This document shows, in pieces, positions 16,241-24,735 of a stretch of DNA of 47,170 bases. Made by a program: the position numbers and the translations under genes. Every line of letters begins with the position of its first letter. The stretch's first letter is position 1. The notes beneath the pieces were generated by a model. It was not told the DNA's origin and did no database searches. It saw only the letters and a list, made by a program, of their open reading frames with translations. The DNA is from CAZDAW01 sp964503685 (GTDB lineage Bacteria; Chloroflexota; Anaerolineae; Anaerolineales; Anaerolineaceae), in NCBI GenBank assembly GCA_964503685.1, contig CAZDAW010000015.1:1-47170 (forward strand), written 5' to 3'.

Positions 16241-16645
16241 ATGGATACGTCCCGTTTACCCCCCTTTCGAGTGATAATACCTTTTGCGCTTGTCCTCAGT
16301 ATTGTAGGATGGGGGGGATTGGCTTATTTGTTTGCTTTTACGCTTCCTACACTTGGGCCGCGATGGCTATTCTTTTTCTTTTCTGTGATTGGCTTAACCG
16401 GTTTGACCTTGCCGGTCGTTTTATTCCTGCACTGGCGTTTTCCAAGCAGACCGCCTGTTAATGGCGACACAGTCCTCAGACAATCCATCTGGATTGGGAT
16501 ATATGGAAGTACGCTGGCCTGGTTGCAATTGGGGCGTGTATTAACCTCTCTCACCGCGTTTGTGCTGGCGGGTGTTTTAATATTAGTTGAGGGTATGATC
16601 CGTTTGCGCGAACGCAGTCGCTGGAAACCCGATGAGCCAGAGTAA
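16241..16645 (+). CDS. Small polytopic membrane protein, unknown function
   Basis: A 134-residue protein that I do not assign to a named family. It shows about four hydrophobic segments (about 11-33, 41-64, 82-97, 99-118) and charged ends (final ERSRWKPDEPE). The downstream selA start lies inside this gene (14-base overlap), so the two are translationally coupled and probably co-transcribed from the TATAAT at 16215. There is no sign that it takes part in selenium metabolism other than this position. Confidence 0.7.
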   Translation: MDTSRLPPFRVIIPFALVLSIVGWGGLAYLFAFTLPTLGPRWLFFFFSVIGLTGLTLPVVLFLHWRFPSRPPVNGDTVLRQSIWIGIYGSTLAWLQLGRVLTSLTAFVLAGVLILVEGMIRLRERSRWKPDEPE

Positions 16646-17990
16646 TCTAAGAGCACTCCCATCAGTCGATCAATTGTTACAAACCCATCAGGCAGCCGAA
16701 TTAATTGCTCATCATGGCCGTCCGCTTACCTTACAGGCTATTCGGGCAGCATTGGATGCGTATCGGGAAAAATTGCGTAAGGAAGAAACTGCGCCGCAAC
16801 AAGAGGCTATTTTTTCTCTGGCGCAAGCGTATCTTCATCAATGGGTAGCGGCGACATTGGAGCCAGTTATCAATGCCACCGGCGTTATCTTGCATACCAA
16901 TCTGGGGCGCGCCCCTCTGAGTCAGGCTGCACTTAGAGCAATCAATAATGCAGCAGCGGGATATTCAACTCTGGAGTATGATCTGAAAGACGGCAAACGC
17001 GGATCGCGCCTCGTTCATGCTACTTCCTTGTTAACCCGAATAACTGGCGCAGAAGATGCTTTGGTAGTAAACAATAATGCAGGGGCAGTTTTACTTGCTC
17101 TAAGCGCTTTGGCTTATCGGCGCCAGGTTATTGTTCCGCGATCTCAACTGGTTGAGATCGGGGGAGGGTTTCGTATTCCAGATGTGATGCGGCAATCGGG
17201 CGCAAAGCTGATAGAAATTGGCGCTACAAACCGCGTTTACCTTTCCGATTACAAAGAGAGCCTGAATGAAAAAACCGGAATAGTGTTGCATACCCATGCT
17301 TCGAATTTTCGAATTATTGGTTTTACCAATGCACCACCTTTGACAGACATTGTTGGTTTAGCTCATCAATCAGAAATTCCATTATTGTATGATCTTGGTT
17401 CGGGCGCGTTGCTGGATACAACCCGTTTTGGACTGGCGCATGAGCCGACTGTAAATGAGGGGCTTGCAGCTGGGGCTGATCTGGTTTGCTTTTCGGGGGA
17501 TAAGCTATTGGGCGGTCCTCAGGCTGGTATCATCGTGGGTAAAGCCGATTTGTTGGCAAAGATCAAGAAACACCCCTTGGCGCGGGCGCTGCGAGCTGAC
17601 AAATTGTGCCTGGCCGGGTTAACTGCCACGCTGATTCATTATCTCAAAGACGAAGCCGAGCGCGAAATTCCTGTCTGGCAGATGATATCCCGAACTCCCG
17701 AACAGCTTCATGCCAGGGTTAAACACTGGGCTGATGTTCTGGGGGTCGGCGAGATTATTGAAGGCCAATCGACCATCGGCGGAGGGAGTATGCCCGGTGA
17801 AACACTGCCAACATTTTTGCTTTCATTAAGTACGCGATCACCGGATAATGTTTTAAAACGTTTGCGCGCAGCCCGCCCTCCCATTATTGCCCGAATTGAA
17901 AATAACCGGGTCGTTCTGGATGCCCGCACCGTCTTGCCTGACCAGGAAGGGGCTTTATTAGTCGGATTGCAAAATATTTCTGGTCATTAA
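16632..17990 (+). CDS. selA: L-seryl-tRNA(Sec) selenium transferase
   Basis: A 452-residue PLP enzyme of the SelA family. The family hallmarks are INATGVILHTNLGRAPLS (80-97), the YDLKDGKRGSR segment, and the PLP-binding lysine K291 in FSGDKLLGGPQAGI. It converts seryl-tRNA(Sec) to selenocysteinyl-tRNA(Sec) using selenophosphate. Length matches bacterial SelA. It overlaps the upstream membrane-protein gene by 14 bases. The partners selB, selC (tRNA-Sec) and selD are not in this window, and I found no selenoprotein gene here, so selenocysteine use by the organism is implied only if those lie elsewhere. Confidence 0.93.
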   Translation: MSQSNLRALPSVDQLLQTHQAAELIAHHGRPLTLQAIRAALDAYREKLRKEETAPQQEAIFSLAQAYLHQWVAATLEPVINATGVILHTNLGRAPLSQAALRAINNAAAGYSTLEYDLKDGKRGSRLVHATSLLTRITGAEDALVVNNNAGAVLLALSALAYRRQVIVPRSQLVEIGGGFRIPDVMRQSGAKLIEIGATNRVYLSDYKESLNEKTGIVLHTHASNFRIIGFTNAPPLTDIVGLAHQSEIPLLYDLGSGALLDTTRFGLAHEPTVNEGLAAGADLVCFSGDKLLGGPQAGIIVGKADLLAKIKKHPLARALRADKLCLAGLTATLIHYLKDEAEREIPVWQMISRTPEQLHARVKHWADVLGVGEIIEGQSTIGGGSMPGETLPTFLLSLSTRSPDNVLKRLRAARPPIIARIENNRVVLDARTVLPDQEGALLVGLQNISGH

Positions 17991-18058
17991 TATCACCAGG
18001 CAGCTTGAAAAAATGCAGCCATACACCAATTTATTTATATCCAGAATCTCGGTGGTCT

Positions 18059-19642
18059 ATGTTGAAGGATGAAAAAATAACAAAACAATTCCAGACAAGT
18101 GATTCAGATCAACGACAAATCCGAATCACCCTCTTAGTCCTGGTATTATTGTTCATTATCGCGTCTGGTATTATGTTAGCTGCCACGCCCTATGGCAGTG
18201 GGCTGATCGGCGACTCGTTTTATTACATCAGCGGGGCGCGAACAATTGCTGCCGGCTATGGAATGGGGCGCATCGCAGGAGATGGAGAATTTTCGCCGAC
18301 GACGAAATATCCCCCGATGTTCTCCTTGCTTCTGGCAGGCGGTGAACTTATCGGAATAGACGCAATCGAGGGGGCGCGTTGGTTGAATGCAATCCTGTTC
18401 GGTTTATCTGTGTTTCTGGCAGGTATTGCTTTGTTGAAAACAACGCGTTCGCTTGGGTTTTCAATATTTGGGGCGTTACTCATCGCCGTTTCGCCTGGTA
18501 TGATATCTGTCTATTCCTGGGCAATGAGCGAGCCGCTTTATATTGCTTTGAGTATTGCCGGTTTATTGCTATTACATCAATTCTTTGTTGTCAGGAAATG
18601 GTTCTATTTGCTCTTTAGCGCATTCGTTATCGCTGCTGCTTTTTTGACCCGTTATATCGGCGGATCATTGGTGCTTGCTGTTGCTGCGATTCTTTTATTG
18701 GATAGCAAGGCGAATTTTCGTAAAAAAATAAAAAATATTGTTTTGTTTTGCGGCGTCAGTATGGCGCCTGTTCTTGCCTGGTTTTACCGAAATTATTCGT
18801 TAACCAGGAATCTGGCTAACCGGAGAACAGATTTCACCCCTATTCCCCGAAAATTGCTTAGCGATGGCGCTATGACTGTTTGGTCATGGCTCTTGCCGCA
18901 GGAAAAATACAGCGATGAACGGTTCATTCTGTTTTCAGGCATTGTGCTTGTCAGTATTATTGCCATGGCAGTGCTTTTGTATCCCCGGATTAAACTCAGT
19001 TGGAAAGATAAAGCATGGACTTCGAGTATTCCCTTTATATTATTGGTTTATATCTTCTGCTATGCTGTGTCGCTCTTCATTTCACTGCAGTTGTTTGATC
19101 CAACCACTCCTCTTAATGAACGCATTTTATCTCCTGTGCATATCTTATTCATCGTTCTGATTATAGCGGGGATGGAACGAATATGGCGCGTCAGCGGGCG
19201 CATTCTGCATATTGGGGTTGTTTTTGCGGCCATGCTCCTCTTCTGGTATTATTCTTCAACCGGATGGGTTTTAATGAAAGAATTGGATGCAAATGGTCAG
19301 GGATATACGAATGCTGCTTTTAAAAATTCTGAATTGTTCGCGGTGGTCCGCGATTTGCCTGATGTGCCCATCTATACCAATAATATGGTCGGCGTTTATT
19401 TTGTTTCAGGGCGAAACTCTTATACGGTTCCTCAAGCCAACGGTACGGATGAGAAAAGCCTGGCAGCTTATGCTATAGAGGCCGACAAAATCAAGGCGGT
19501 AATCCGTCAAAAGAAGGGCGTACTTGTCCTTCGCGATGTGGAGAATATGGATAAGCATCAGATCCCTGTCGATATTTTAACCAGCGGGTTGACTCGAACA
19601 CATCAGTTCTCCGATGGTGAGATTTACGAATATATACCGTAG
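18059..19642 (+). CDS. GT-C type membrane glycosyltransferase (family 39-like)
   Basis: A 527-residue protein with a short cytoplasmic start and roughly ten hydrophobic segments, then a C-terminal soluble region (about 415-527). The first large extracytoplasmic loop contains an acidic residue after the first membrane helix (IGDSFYYISGARTIAAGYGMG), the usual place of the catalytic Asp in GT-C enzymes that use polyprenyl-phosphate sugars (ArnT/PMT type). It probably transfers a sugar to a lipid or protein outside the membrane; donor and acceptor are unknown. Start ATG 18059 was preferred over an in-frame TTG at 18005, which would add a polar leader without homology features. Confidence 0.75.
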   Translation: MLKDEKITKQFQTSDSDQRQIRITLLVLVLLFIIASGIMLAATPYGSGLIGDSFYYISGARTIAAGYGMGRIAGDGEFSPTTKYPPMFSLLLAGGELIGIDAIEGARWLNAILFGLSVFLAGIALLKTTRSLGFSIFGALLIAVSPGMISVYSWAMSEPLYIALSIAGLLLLHQFFVVRKWFYLLFSAFVIAAAFLTRYIGGSLVLAVAAILLLDSKANFRKKIKNIVLFCGVSMAPVLAWFYRNYSLTRNLANRRTDFTPIPRKLLSDGAMTVWSWLLPQEKYSDERFILFSGIVLVSIIAMAVLLYPRIKLSWKDKAWTSSIPFILLVYIFCYAVSLFISLQLFDPTTPLNERILSPVHILFIVLIIAGMERIWRVSGRILHIGVVFAAMLLFWYYSSTGWVLMKELDANGQGYTNAAFKNSELFAVVRDLPDVPIYTNNMVGVYFVSGRNSYTVPQANGTDEKSLAAYAIEADKIKAVIRQKKGVLVLRDVENMDKHQIPVDILTSGLTRTHQFSDGEIYEYIP

Positions 19643-19653
19643 GTTCGATTTAA

Positions 19654-19659
19654 TATAAT
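19654..19659 (+). promoter_or_regulatory. -10 box (TATAAT) of the M24 peptidase gene
   Basis: TATAAT ends 3 bases before an in-frame GTG (19663) and 15 bases before ATG 19675. Transcription should start near 19666, which makes the GTG unusable and gives the ATG a leader of about 9 bases. Confidence 0.5.
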
Positions 19660-19674
19660 AATGTGAAAGTTTAT

Positions 19675-20910
19675 ATGAAAAAAGATATTGATCGCTTGAT
19701 GGAAGAACGCGGCATTGATTATCTACTGATGACTGGAGCGGGATTTCATAATCCGGCAATGGTTTATCTTACCGGCGGCGGCCATTTTACCAGGGCCGAT
19801 CTTATCAAGAAACGCGGCGAGCCCCCAATTCTGTTTCACGAAGATATGGAACGTGACGAAGCCATGAAAACCGGCCTGCAAACGCGCCGTTTGTCGAATT
19901 ATTCGCTAAAAACGTTACTGGAGAAAACAAATGGCAACCGTTCACTGGCGTATGCATTGCGTTACCAGGCTATTTTTTCTGATCTGGGGATTACTTCCGG
20001 GAATGTAGCTCTTTATGGTCGCGGAGAGGTCGGCAGTTCATTCGCGGTTTTTTCGACTCTTCAGGATCTGATGCCCGGAATTAAGATCATCGGTGAGATG
20101 GAAGATTCCCTGTTGTTTCAGGCGCGGGCAACCAAAACTGATGAGGAAGTCGCACGCATCCGCCGTATGGGGCAAATCACAGTTGATGTTGTTGCAGAGA
20201 CAGCCAATTTCTTGACCGCTCATAGCGCGCGCGGGGAGGTTTTAGTCAAGTCGGATGGCGATCCTTTGACGATTGGAGAAGTTAAAAGACATATTGATCT
20301 ATGGTCGGCGGAGCGGGGAGCCGAGAACCCCGAAGGGACCATTTTTGCTATCGGGCGCGACGCTGGTGTACCGCACAGCAGCGGCAATGCACTCGATTCA
20401 CTCAAACTGGGTCAAACTATTGTGTTTGATATTTTCCCCTGTGAAACAGGCGGCGGTTATTATTACGATTTCACCCGCACCTGGTGCCTGGGTTATGCTC
20501 CTGATTCTGTACTGGCGCTGTATGAGCAGGTGTATGCTGTGTATCAGCAATTACAATCTGAGTTAAAACCCGGAAAGCTTTGTTCGGGGTATCAACAACG
20601 CGCCTGTGAATTGTTTGAAAAGCTCGGGCATCCAACAATTTCGACCAACCCTCAGACGACTGATGGTTATGTTCACAGCCTGGGACATGGCCTGGGATTG
20701 AATGTTCATGAGCGCCCCTGGTTTAACGCCAGTGCAGGTAATGATGAACGTTTACAGGCCGGTTCCGTTTTTACTCTGGAGCCAGGCCTGTATTATCCAG
20801 AACGCGGCATGGGGGTTCGCCTGGAGGATACACTCTGGATGCGGCCTGACGGTCGAGTGGAAGTGTTGGCAGATTACCCGATGGAATTGGTGTTGCCCAT
20901 TAAAAAATGA
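19675..20910 (+). CDS. M24-family metallopeptidase (Xaa-Pro aminopeptidase-like)
   Basis: A 411-residue protein with an N-terminal creatinase/prolidase domain (about 1-155) and a C-terminal pita-bread M24 domain. The five metal ligands are visible in order: Asp in IVFDIFP, Asp in YYYDFTRTW, His in SLGHGLGLNVHERP, Glu in FTLEPGLYYP and Glu in GVRLEDTLW. It is expected to remove N-terminal residues before proline or cleave Xaa-Pro dipeptides using two metal ions. The start choice (ATG 19675 rather than GTG 19663) rests on the position of the TATAAT box. Confidence 0.9.
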   Translation: MKKDIDRLMEERGIDYLLMTGAGFHNPAMVYLTGGGHFTRADLIKKRGEPPILFHEDMERDEAMKTGLQTRRLSNYSLKTLLEKTNGNRSLAYALRYQAIFSDLGITSGNVALYGRGEVGSSFAVFSTLQDLMPGIKIIGEMEDSLLFQARATKTDEEVARIRRMGQITVDVVAETANFLTAHSARGEVLVKSDGDPLTIGEVKRHIDLWSAERGAENPEGTIFAIGRDAGVPHSSGNALDSLKLGQTIVFDIFPCETGGGYYYDFTRTWCLGYAPDSVLALYEQVYAVYQQLQSELKPGKLCSGYQQRACELFEKLGHPTISTNPQTTDGYVHSLGHGLGLNVHERPWFNASAGNDERLQAGSVFTLEPGLYYPERGMGVRLEDTLWMRPDGRVEVLADYPMELVLPIKK

Positions 20911-20931
20911 GGCTGTTTTCTGAATATTTGC

Positions 20932-20940
20932 TGGTAGAAT
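20932..20940 (+). promoter_or_regulatory. Extended -10 promoter of tsaD
   Basis: TGG-TAGAAT (extended -10) lies 29 bases before ATG 20970, giving a leader of about 23 bases. No strong -35 is seen. Confidence 0.45.
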
Positions 20941-20969
20941 TGTAGTGCTTTATTTTAAAAAGCTTGATC

Positions 20970-22016
20970 ATGGCTAACGTAAATTCCTCTTCTATTACCC
21001 CAGTGCGTATTCTTGGTTTGGAATCATCCTGTGATGAGACCGCTGCCTCGATTGTCGAAAATGGCCGCGCCCTACTTTCCAGCGCAGTTGCTACTCAAAT
21101 CGAGCTGCATATTAAATACGGCGGCGTTTTTCCTGAAGTTGCTTCGCGCCAACATATTCGGACGATCTATGCCATCGTTGACGAGGCGCTGCAACAGGCG
21201 CATACGACATTATCTGACCTGGACGCCATTGCAGTGACGCGCGGTCCGGGTTTGGCCGGATCACTGGTTGTGGGAATCAATATGGCCAAGGGATTGGCTC
21301 TGGGCGCCGGCCTGCCATTGATTGGGATCAATCACATGGAAGCGCACTTATACTCTGCGTGGCTGTACGAAAGCGAGAGTACACCGCCCCCCGAACCGCA
21401 ATTCCCGCTTCTGGCGCTGCTGGTTTCTGGCGGACACTCTGAACTTATTCTGATGATGGATCATTTGAAGTATCAGCGTCTGGGCTATACGCTTGATGAT
21501 GCAGCCGGCGAAGCGTTTGATAAAGTTGCCCGTTTGATCGGGTTGCCTTACCCCGGCGGACCTTCTATCCAGAAAGCTTCCGAAAATGGAGATCCCAAGG
21601 CTTTCACTTTTCCACGCGCTCGTCTGGAGGGTACCTGGAATTTTTCATTCAGCGGTATAAAAACGGCCGTTTTGCGCGTCGTCCATAAGTTGCAGGAGGA
21701 AAAGAAACCCATTCCGGTTGATGATCTGGCTGCCAGTTTTCAGGCCGCAGTCGTAGATGTTTTGGTAACGAAAACGATACAAGCGGCGAAAGCCTTTAAA
21801 GCCAGAGAAATTCTGGTGGCCGGGGGCGTTTCAGCCAATCGCGCACTACGTCAGGCGTTTGTGTCGCAATCGCCGCTCCCGGTGCATATCCCGCCTCTCA
21901 AATATTGTACCGATAATGCCGCAATGGTAGCCTCTGCAGGCTATTTTCGGCATGTTAATGGTTTTCGCGATGAACTGGATATGGATGCTTTACCCACCTG
22001 GCATATTGTGGACTAA
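20970..22016 (+). CDS. tsaD: tRNA N6-adenosine threonylcarbamoyltransferase
   Basis: A 348-residue TsaD/Kae1/Qri7 protein. It opens with the ASKHA-type LGLESSCDETAASIV and has the metal-binding NHMEAHLYSAW (H122, H126), the nucleotide-binding LLALLVSGGHSELI, LDDAAGEAFDKVARLIGLPYPGGP and AGGVSANRALR. It transfers the threonylcarbamoyl group from TC-AMP to A37 of ANN-decoding tRNAs. The partner enzyme TsaC is encoded convergently 5 bases away. ATG 20970 was chosen over TTG 20964. tsaB and tsaE are not in the window. Confidence 0.95.
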   Translation: MANVNSSSITPVRILGLESSCDETAASIVENGRALLSSAVATQIELHIKYGGVFPEVASRQHIRTIYAIVDEALQQAHTTLSDLDAIAVTRGPGLAGSLVVGINMAKGLALGAGLPLIGINHMEAHLYSAWLYESESTPPPEPQFPLLALLVSGGHSELILMMDHLKYQRLGYTLDDAAGEAFDKVARLIGLPYPGGPSIQKASENGDPKAFTFPRARLEGTWNFSFSGIKTAVLRVVHKLQEEKKPIPVDDLAASFQAAVVDVLVTKTIQAAKAFKAREILVAGGVSANRALRQAFVSQSPLPVHIPPLKYCTDNAAMVASAGYFRHVNGFRDELDMDALPTWHIVD

Positions 22017-22021
22017 ATGTT

Positions 22022-22654
22022 TTAAGCAGGATTTTCCCCTAACACTTTTTGAATATCGGCCAGTGATATTGGGCCTTCGCGGAGTATTGCCAGGTCGTCA
22101 CTGACGCAATTGACGACGGTCGATGCCATTCCTCCTGGCGTACGTCCACCATCTACAATCAGATGTATTCGACCGTTTAACTGATCAAAGACCTGGCGGG
22201 CAGTTGTTGGGCTTTCTTGATTGGACAAATTGGCAGATGTGGTTGCCAATGCGCCGGTCATGCGCAACAGCGCACGGGCAAATGGGTGATTGGGTATTCG
22301 TACACCAACAGTCGGGAAAGCGGACAGATTGGAAGGCAGCGTTGTAAGTTTTGGCACCACCAATGTCAATGGGCCAGGCCAAAACTGTTCCGCCAGGCGC
22401 AACGCTTTTGAACTGATCCCAGGCGTCAACTGCGTTAAATCCGATAAATCGGCGATCAAAACAGCGATGGCTTTATTGCTATCTCTGCCTTTTGCTGCAT
22501 AAAGCATATCAATGCCCATGGTGGAATTGACTGGAACAGCCAAGCCGTAAACCGTATCGGTTGGAAAAGCGACCAGTTCCCCGCGGAGTAAGGCTGCGGC
22601 TGCATCAGTACAGGAATCTGGGTGGTCGCTGGATATGATTCTGGTGTTGAGCAT
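22022..22654 (-). CDS. tsaC: L-threonylcarbamoyladenylate synthase (Sua5/YciO/YrdC family)
   Basis: A 210-residue YrdC-domain protein with the signature PTDTVYGLAV, the KxR segment AAKGRDSNKAIAVLI (K55, R57), the WPGPLT motif, and TTSANLSNQ. It makes threonylcarbamoyl-AMP from threonine, bicarbonate and ATP for t6A formation by TsaD. The length is that of the short TsaC form without the Sua5 C-terminal domain. It follows prmC on the same strand with a 4-base gap, the common prfA-prmC-tsaC order, and converges on tsaD. Confidence 0.94.
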   Translation of the reverse strand: MLNTRIISSDHPDSCTDAAAALLRGELVAFPTDTVYGLAVPVNSTMGIDMLYAAKGRDSNKAIAVLIADLSDLTQLTPGISSKALRLAEQFWPGPLTLVVPKLTTLPSNLSAFPTVGVRIPNHPFARALLRMTGALATTSANLSNQESPTTARQVFDQLNGRIHLIVDGGRTPGGMASTVVNCVSDDLAILREGPISLADIQKVLGENPA

Positions 22655-22658
22655 TTGT

Positions 22659-23504
22659 TTACCTCATCTGGATACACAGCAGGCGGTCTTTACCCGCCAG
22701 GTCTTTTTTGATCTGAGCCGTCGTTTCTGGAAGAAATGTTCTTGCAATGTCTAAAGCGGCTGAACCTTGATTCTCTTCGATCTCGAGCAGAGCGCGTCCA
22801 CCGGATGAGAGCGCTCGCCGGGTATCTGCCAGGAGATTACGGATAATGGCCAGTCCATCGTTTCCGCCGTCCAATGCCTGCTCAGGTTCATTTTGTTTGA
22901 CGCGTAAGTGTCTCAAAGTTTTTGTTGGAATATACGGCAGGTTGGCGCAGATACAATCCAATGGCCGGGCTACCGGGAATAGCAAGTCGCTTTGAATGAA
23001 GTTGATGCGATCTGCTACGCTGTGAGCGATCGCATTTTTACGGGCTATTCGTATTGCAGGCAACGATACATCTGTGGCGATGATATGCAAGTCGGGTAAA
23101 TGGCGCGCCAGGGTGACCGCAATGCAACCTGTTCCTGTACCCACATCTGCGACTAATCTTTTGCCTGGAGAATTTTTTAACCAGGCCAATGCTTCTTCGA
23201 CTAATAATTCGGTTTCAGGGCGCGGAATCAATACATCTGGCGTAACCTGGAATTTCAATCCAAAAAACTCCCAGTATCCAAGCACATAAGGCAACGGCTC
23301 ACCCCTGCCAAGCCGTCCGGCAGCCTGTTGCAAGAAAGCCAGTTGTTCCGTGCTTATTTCAAATTCAGGATGAGATAATACCCAGGCTTTAGATTTGTTG
23401 AGGGTATGCTGCACTAACACCTGTGCATCGAGTCCGGGGCTTTCACTGACTGATGAAAGGCGGCGCTGCAATTCGGGCAATAAACTACCCAGCTCACGCT
23501 TCAT
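22659..23504 (-). CDS. prmC: Peptide chain release factor N5-glutamine methyltransferase
   Basis: A 281-residue protein. An N-terminal helical domain (1-85) is followed by a Rossmann methyltransferase domain with IPRPETELLVE (93-103) and the SAM motif VADVGTGTGCIAVTLA (118-133). PrmC methylates the GGQ glutamine of release factors, and the gene is coupled to prfA (11-base overlap). The catalytic motif, NPPY in most PrmC proteins, reads NLPY here (188-191). I chose ATG 23504, which overlaps the end of prfA. A longer frame to 23576 would lie deep inside prfA and adds no conserved sequence. Confidence 0.92.
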   Translation of the reverse strand: MKRELGSLLPELQRRLSSVSESPGLDAQVLVQHTLNKSKAWVLSHPEFEISTEQLAFLQQAAGRLGRGEPLPYVLGYWEFFGLKFQVTPDVLIPRPETELLVEEALAWLKNSPGKRLVADVGTGTGCIAVTLARHLPDLHIIATDVSLPAIRIARKNAIAHSVADRINFIQSDLLFPVARPLDCICANLPYIPTKTLRHLRVKQNEPEQALDGGNDGLAIIRNLLADTRRALSSGGRALLEIEENQGSAALDIARTFLPETTAQIKKDLAGKDRLLCIQMR

Positions 23505-24570
23505 CCTCAGCGATTCCCGATGTTGCCAGACGTTCGGCTTCATCGCGGGTCGAAAGCTCGTCGATGAATTGATCAAGGTCTCCTGCCATTACCCCGGCTA
23601 TGTTAAAAGAGGACAAATTGATGCGGTGATCTGTGACGCGGGATTGAGGGAAGTTGTACGTGCGAATTTTTTCCGATCGATCTCCACTGCCCACCTGCGA
23701 ACGGCGGGTGACTTCCAGTTCATCACGACGTTTCTGCTCTTCGATTTCATATAAGCGCGCTTTGAGAATGCTCATAGCCCGCATCCGATTTTGCAATTGC
23801 GAGCGTTCGTCCTGGCATTGAACGACCATCCCGGTTGGAAGATGAATCAGGCGAACGGCAGTGGAGTTTTTCTGCACATTTTGACCGCCGGCGCCAGCAG
23901 ATCGATAGACTTCAATTTTGATGTCCGATTCTGGTACATCGACTTCCACATCTTCAACTTCAGCAAGAACAGCGACTGTTGCAGCCGAGGTGTGAATACG
24001 CCCGGAAGACTCTGTTACCGGTACGCGCTGCACCCGATGCACCCCTGATTCGTATTTCAAGCGTGAGTAAGCGCCTTTACCTTTGATTAAAAAGATAATC
24101 TCTTTGAAGCCGCCAATTCCGATCTCATTTTGGGAAAGAATTTCAATTTTCCAGTTGCGTAACTCGGCGTAATGACTGTACATTCGAAAAAGGTCGGCTG
24201 CAAAGAGTGCAGCTTCATCGCCGCCTGTCCCAGCCCGGATTTCCATGATGACGTTACGTTCATCACGGGGGTCTTTAGGCACCAAAAGGCTCTTTATGTC
24301 TTTTTCAAGCGAGGCAGCGAGCGATTCGAGCCTTTCGGATTCTGCTTCAGCCAATTGGCGCATTTCTTCGTCGTCGCTTTCGCGTAAAGTATTGGCTTCT
24401 TCCAATTGTTCCAACGTCTGGCGATACTGACGCGCTTTTTCGACAATCGGTTCAATTTCGGCGCGTTCGATTGCCAGTTCTGTTGCTCGTTGATAATCGT
24501 CTCCTGTCTGTTCGAGAAGCGAGTTTAGTTCGTTGTATCGATTTTCAATTTTTTCTAACTTTTCTAACAT
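23494..24570 (-). CDS. prfA: Peptide chain release factor 1
   Basis: A 358-residue class I release factor. The stop-codon-reading tripeptide is PVT (184-186, in VPVTESSGRIHTS), the RF1 type that reads UAA and UAG, not the SPF of RF2. The GGQ motif is at 228-230 in SAGAGGQNVQKNSTAVRL. The residues after GGQ (NVQKN) differ from the common HVNKT. ATG 24570 gives the usual RF1 beginning (MLEKLEKIENRYNEL); the frame extends to 24630, but that would include the promoter. The gene heads the prfA-prmC-tsaC operon and is divergent from cydA. Confidence 0.95.
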   Translation of the reverse strand: MLEKLEKIENRYNELNSLLEQTGDDYQRATELAIERAEIEPIVEKARQYRQTLEQLEEANTLRESDDEEMRQLAEAESERLESLAASLEKDIKSLLVPKDPRDERNVIMEIRAGTGGDEAALFAADLFRMYSHYAELRNWKIEILSQNEIGIGGFKEIIFLIKGKGAYSRLKYESGVHRVQRVPVTESSGRIHTSAATVAVLAEVEDVEVDVPESDIKIEVYRSAGAGGQNVQKNSTAVRLIHLPTGMVVQCQDERSQLQNRMRAMSILKARLYEIEEQKRRDELEVTRRSQVGSGDRSEKIRTYNFPQSRVTDHRINLSSFNIAGVMAGDLDQFIDELSTRDEAERLATSGIAEDEA

Positions 24571-24604
24571 ACCTGAAAACACTTTGATAAGAGATTTGTA
24601 CTCG

Positions 24605-24613
24605 ATTATACCA
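24605..24613 (-). promoter_or_regulatory. Extended -10 promoter of the prfA operon
   Basis: TGG-TATAAT reads on the minus strand at 24613-24605, 34 bases before ATG 24570. A TTGACC is present upstream, but only 14 bases away, so the extended -10 is the main evidence. Confidence 0.55.
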
Positions 24614-24637
24614 TCAGGCTGATTGGTCAATGAATTT

Positions 24638-24646
24638 TGGTATAAT
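24638..24646 (+). promoter_or_regulatory. Extended -10 promoter of the cyd operon
   Basis: TGG-TATAAT at 24638-24646 mirrors the divergent prfA box 24 bases away. The predicted leader before cydA is about 83 bases and holds AAGGAGAGG (24723-24731) as ribosome binding site. I saw no clear Rex, FNR or ArcA site in the leader. Confidence 0.55.
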
Positions 24647-24735
24647 AATAAAAAGTAGCGAATTTGGATAATATTTGTTTGTTTGGGTTTTGATGGAAAT
24701 TTAATAACCTGATTCTAAAAGCAAGGAGAGGATTG

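Noticed and set aside
16632..17990. A selenoprotein or SECIS element near selA
   Set aside because: I looked for genes interrupted by in-frame TGA around selA and elsewhere in the window and saw none; neighbouring frames end normally.
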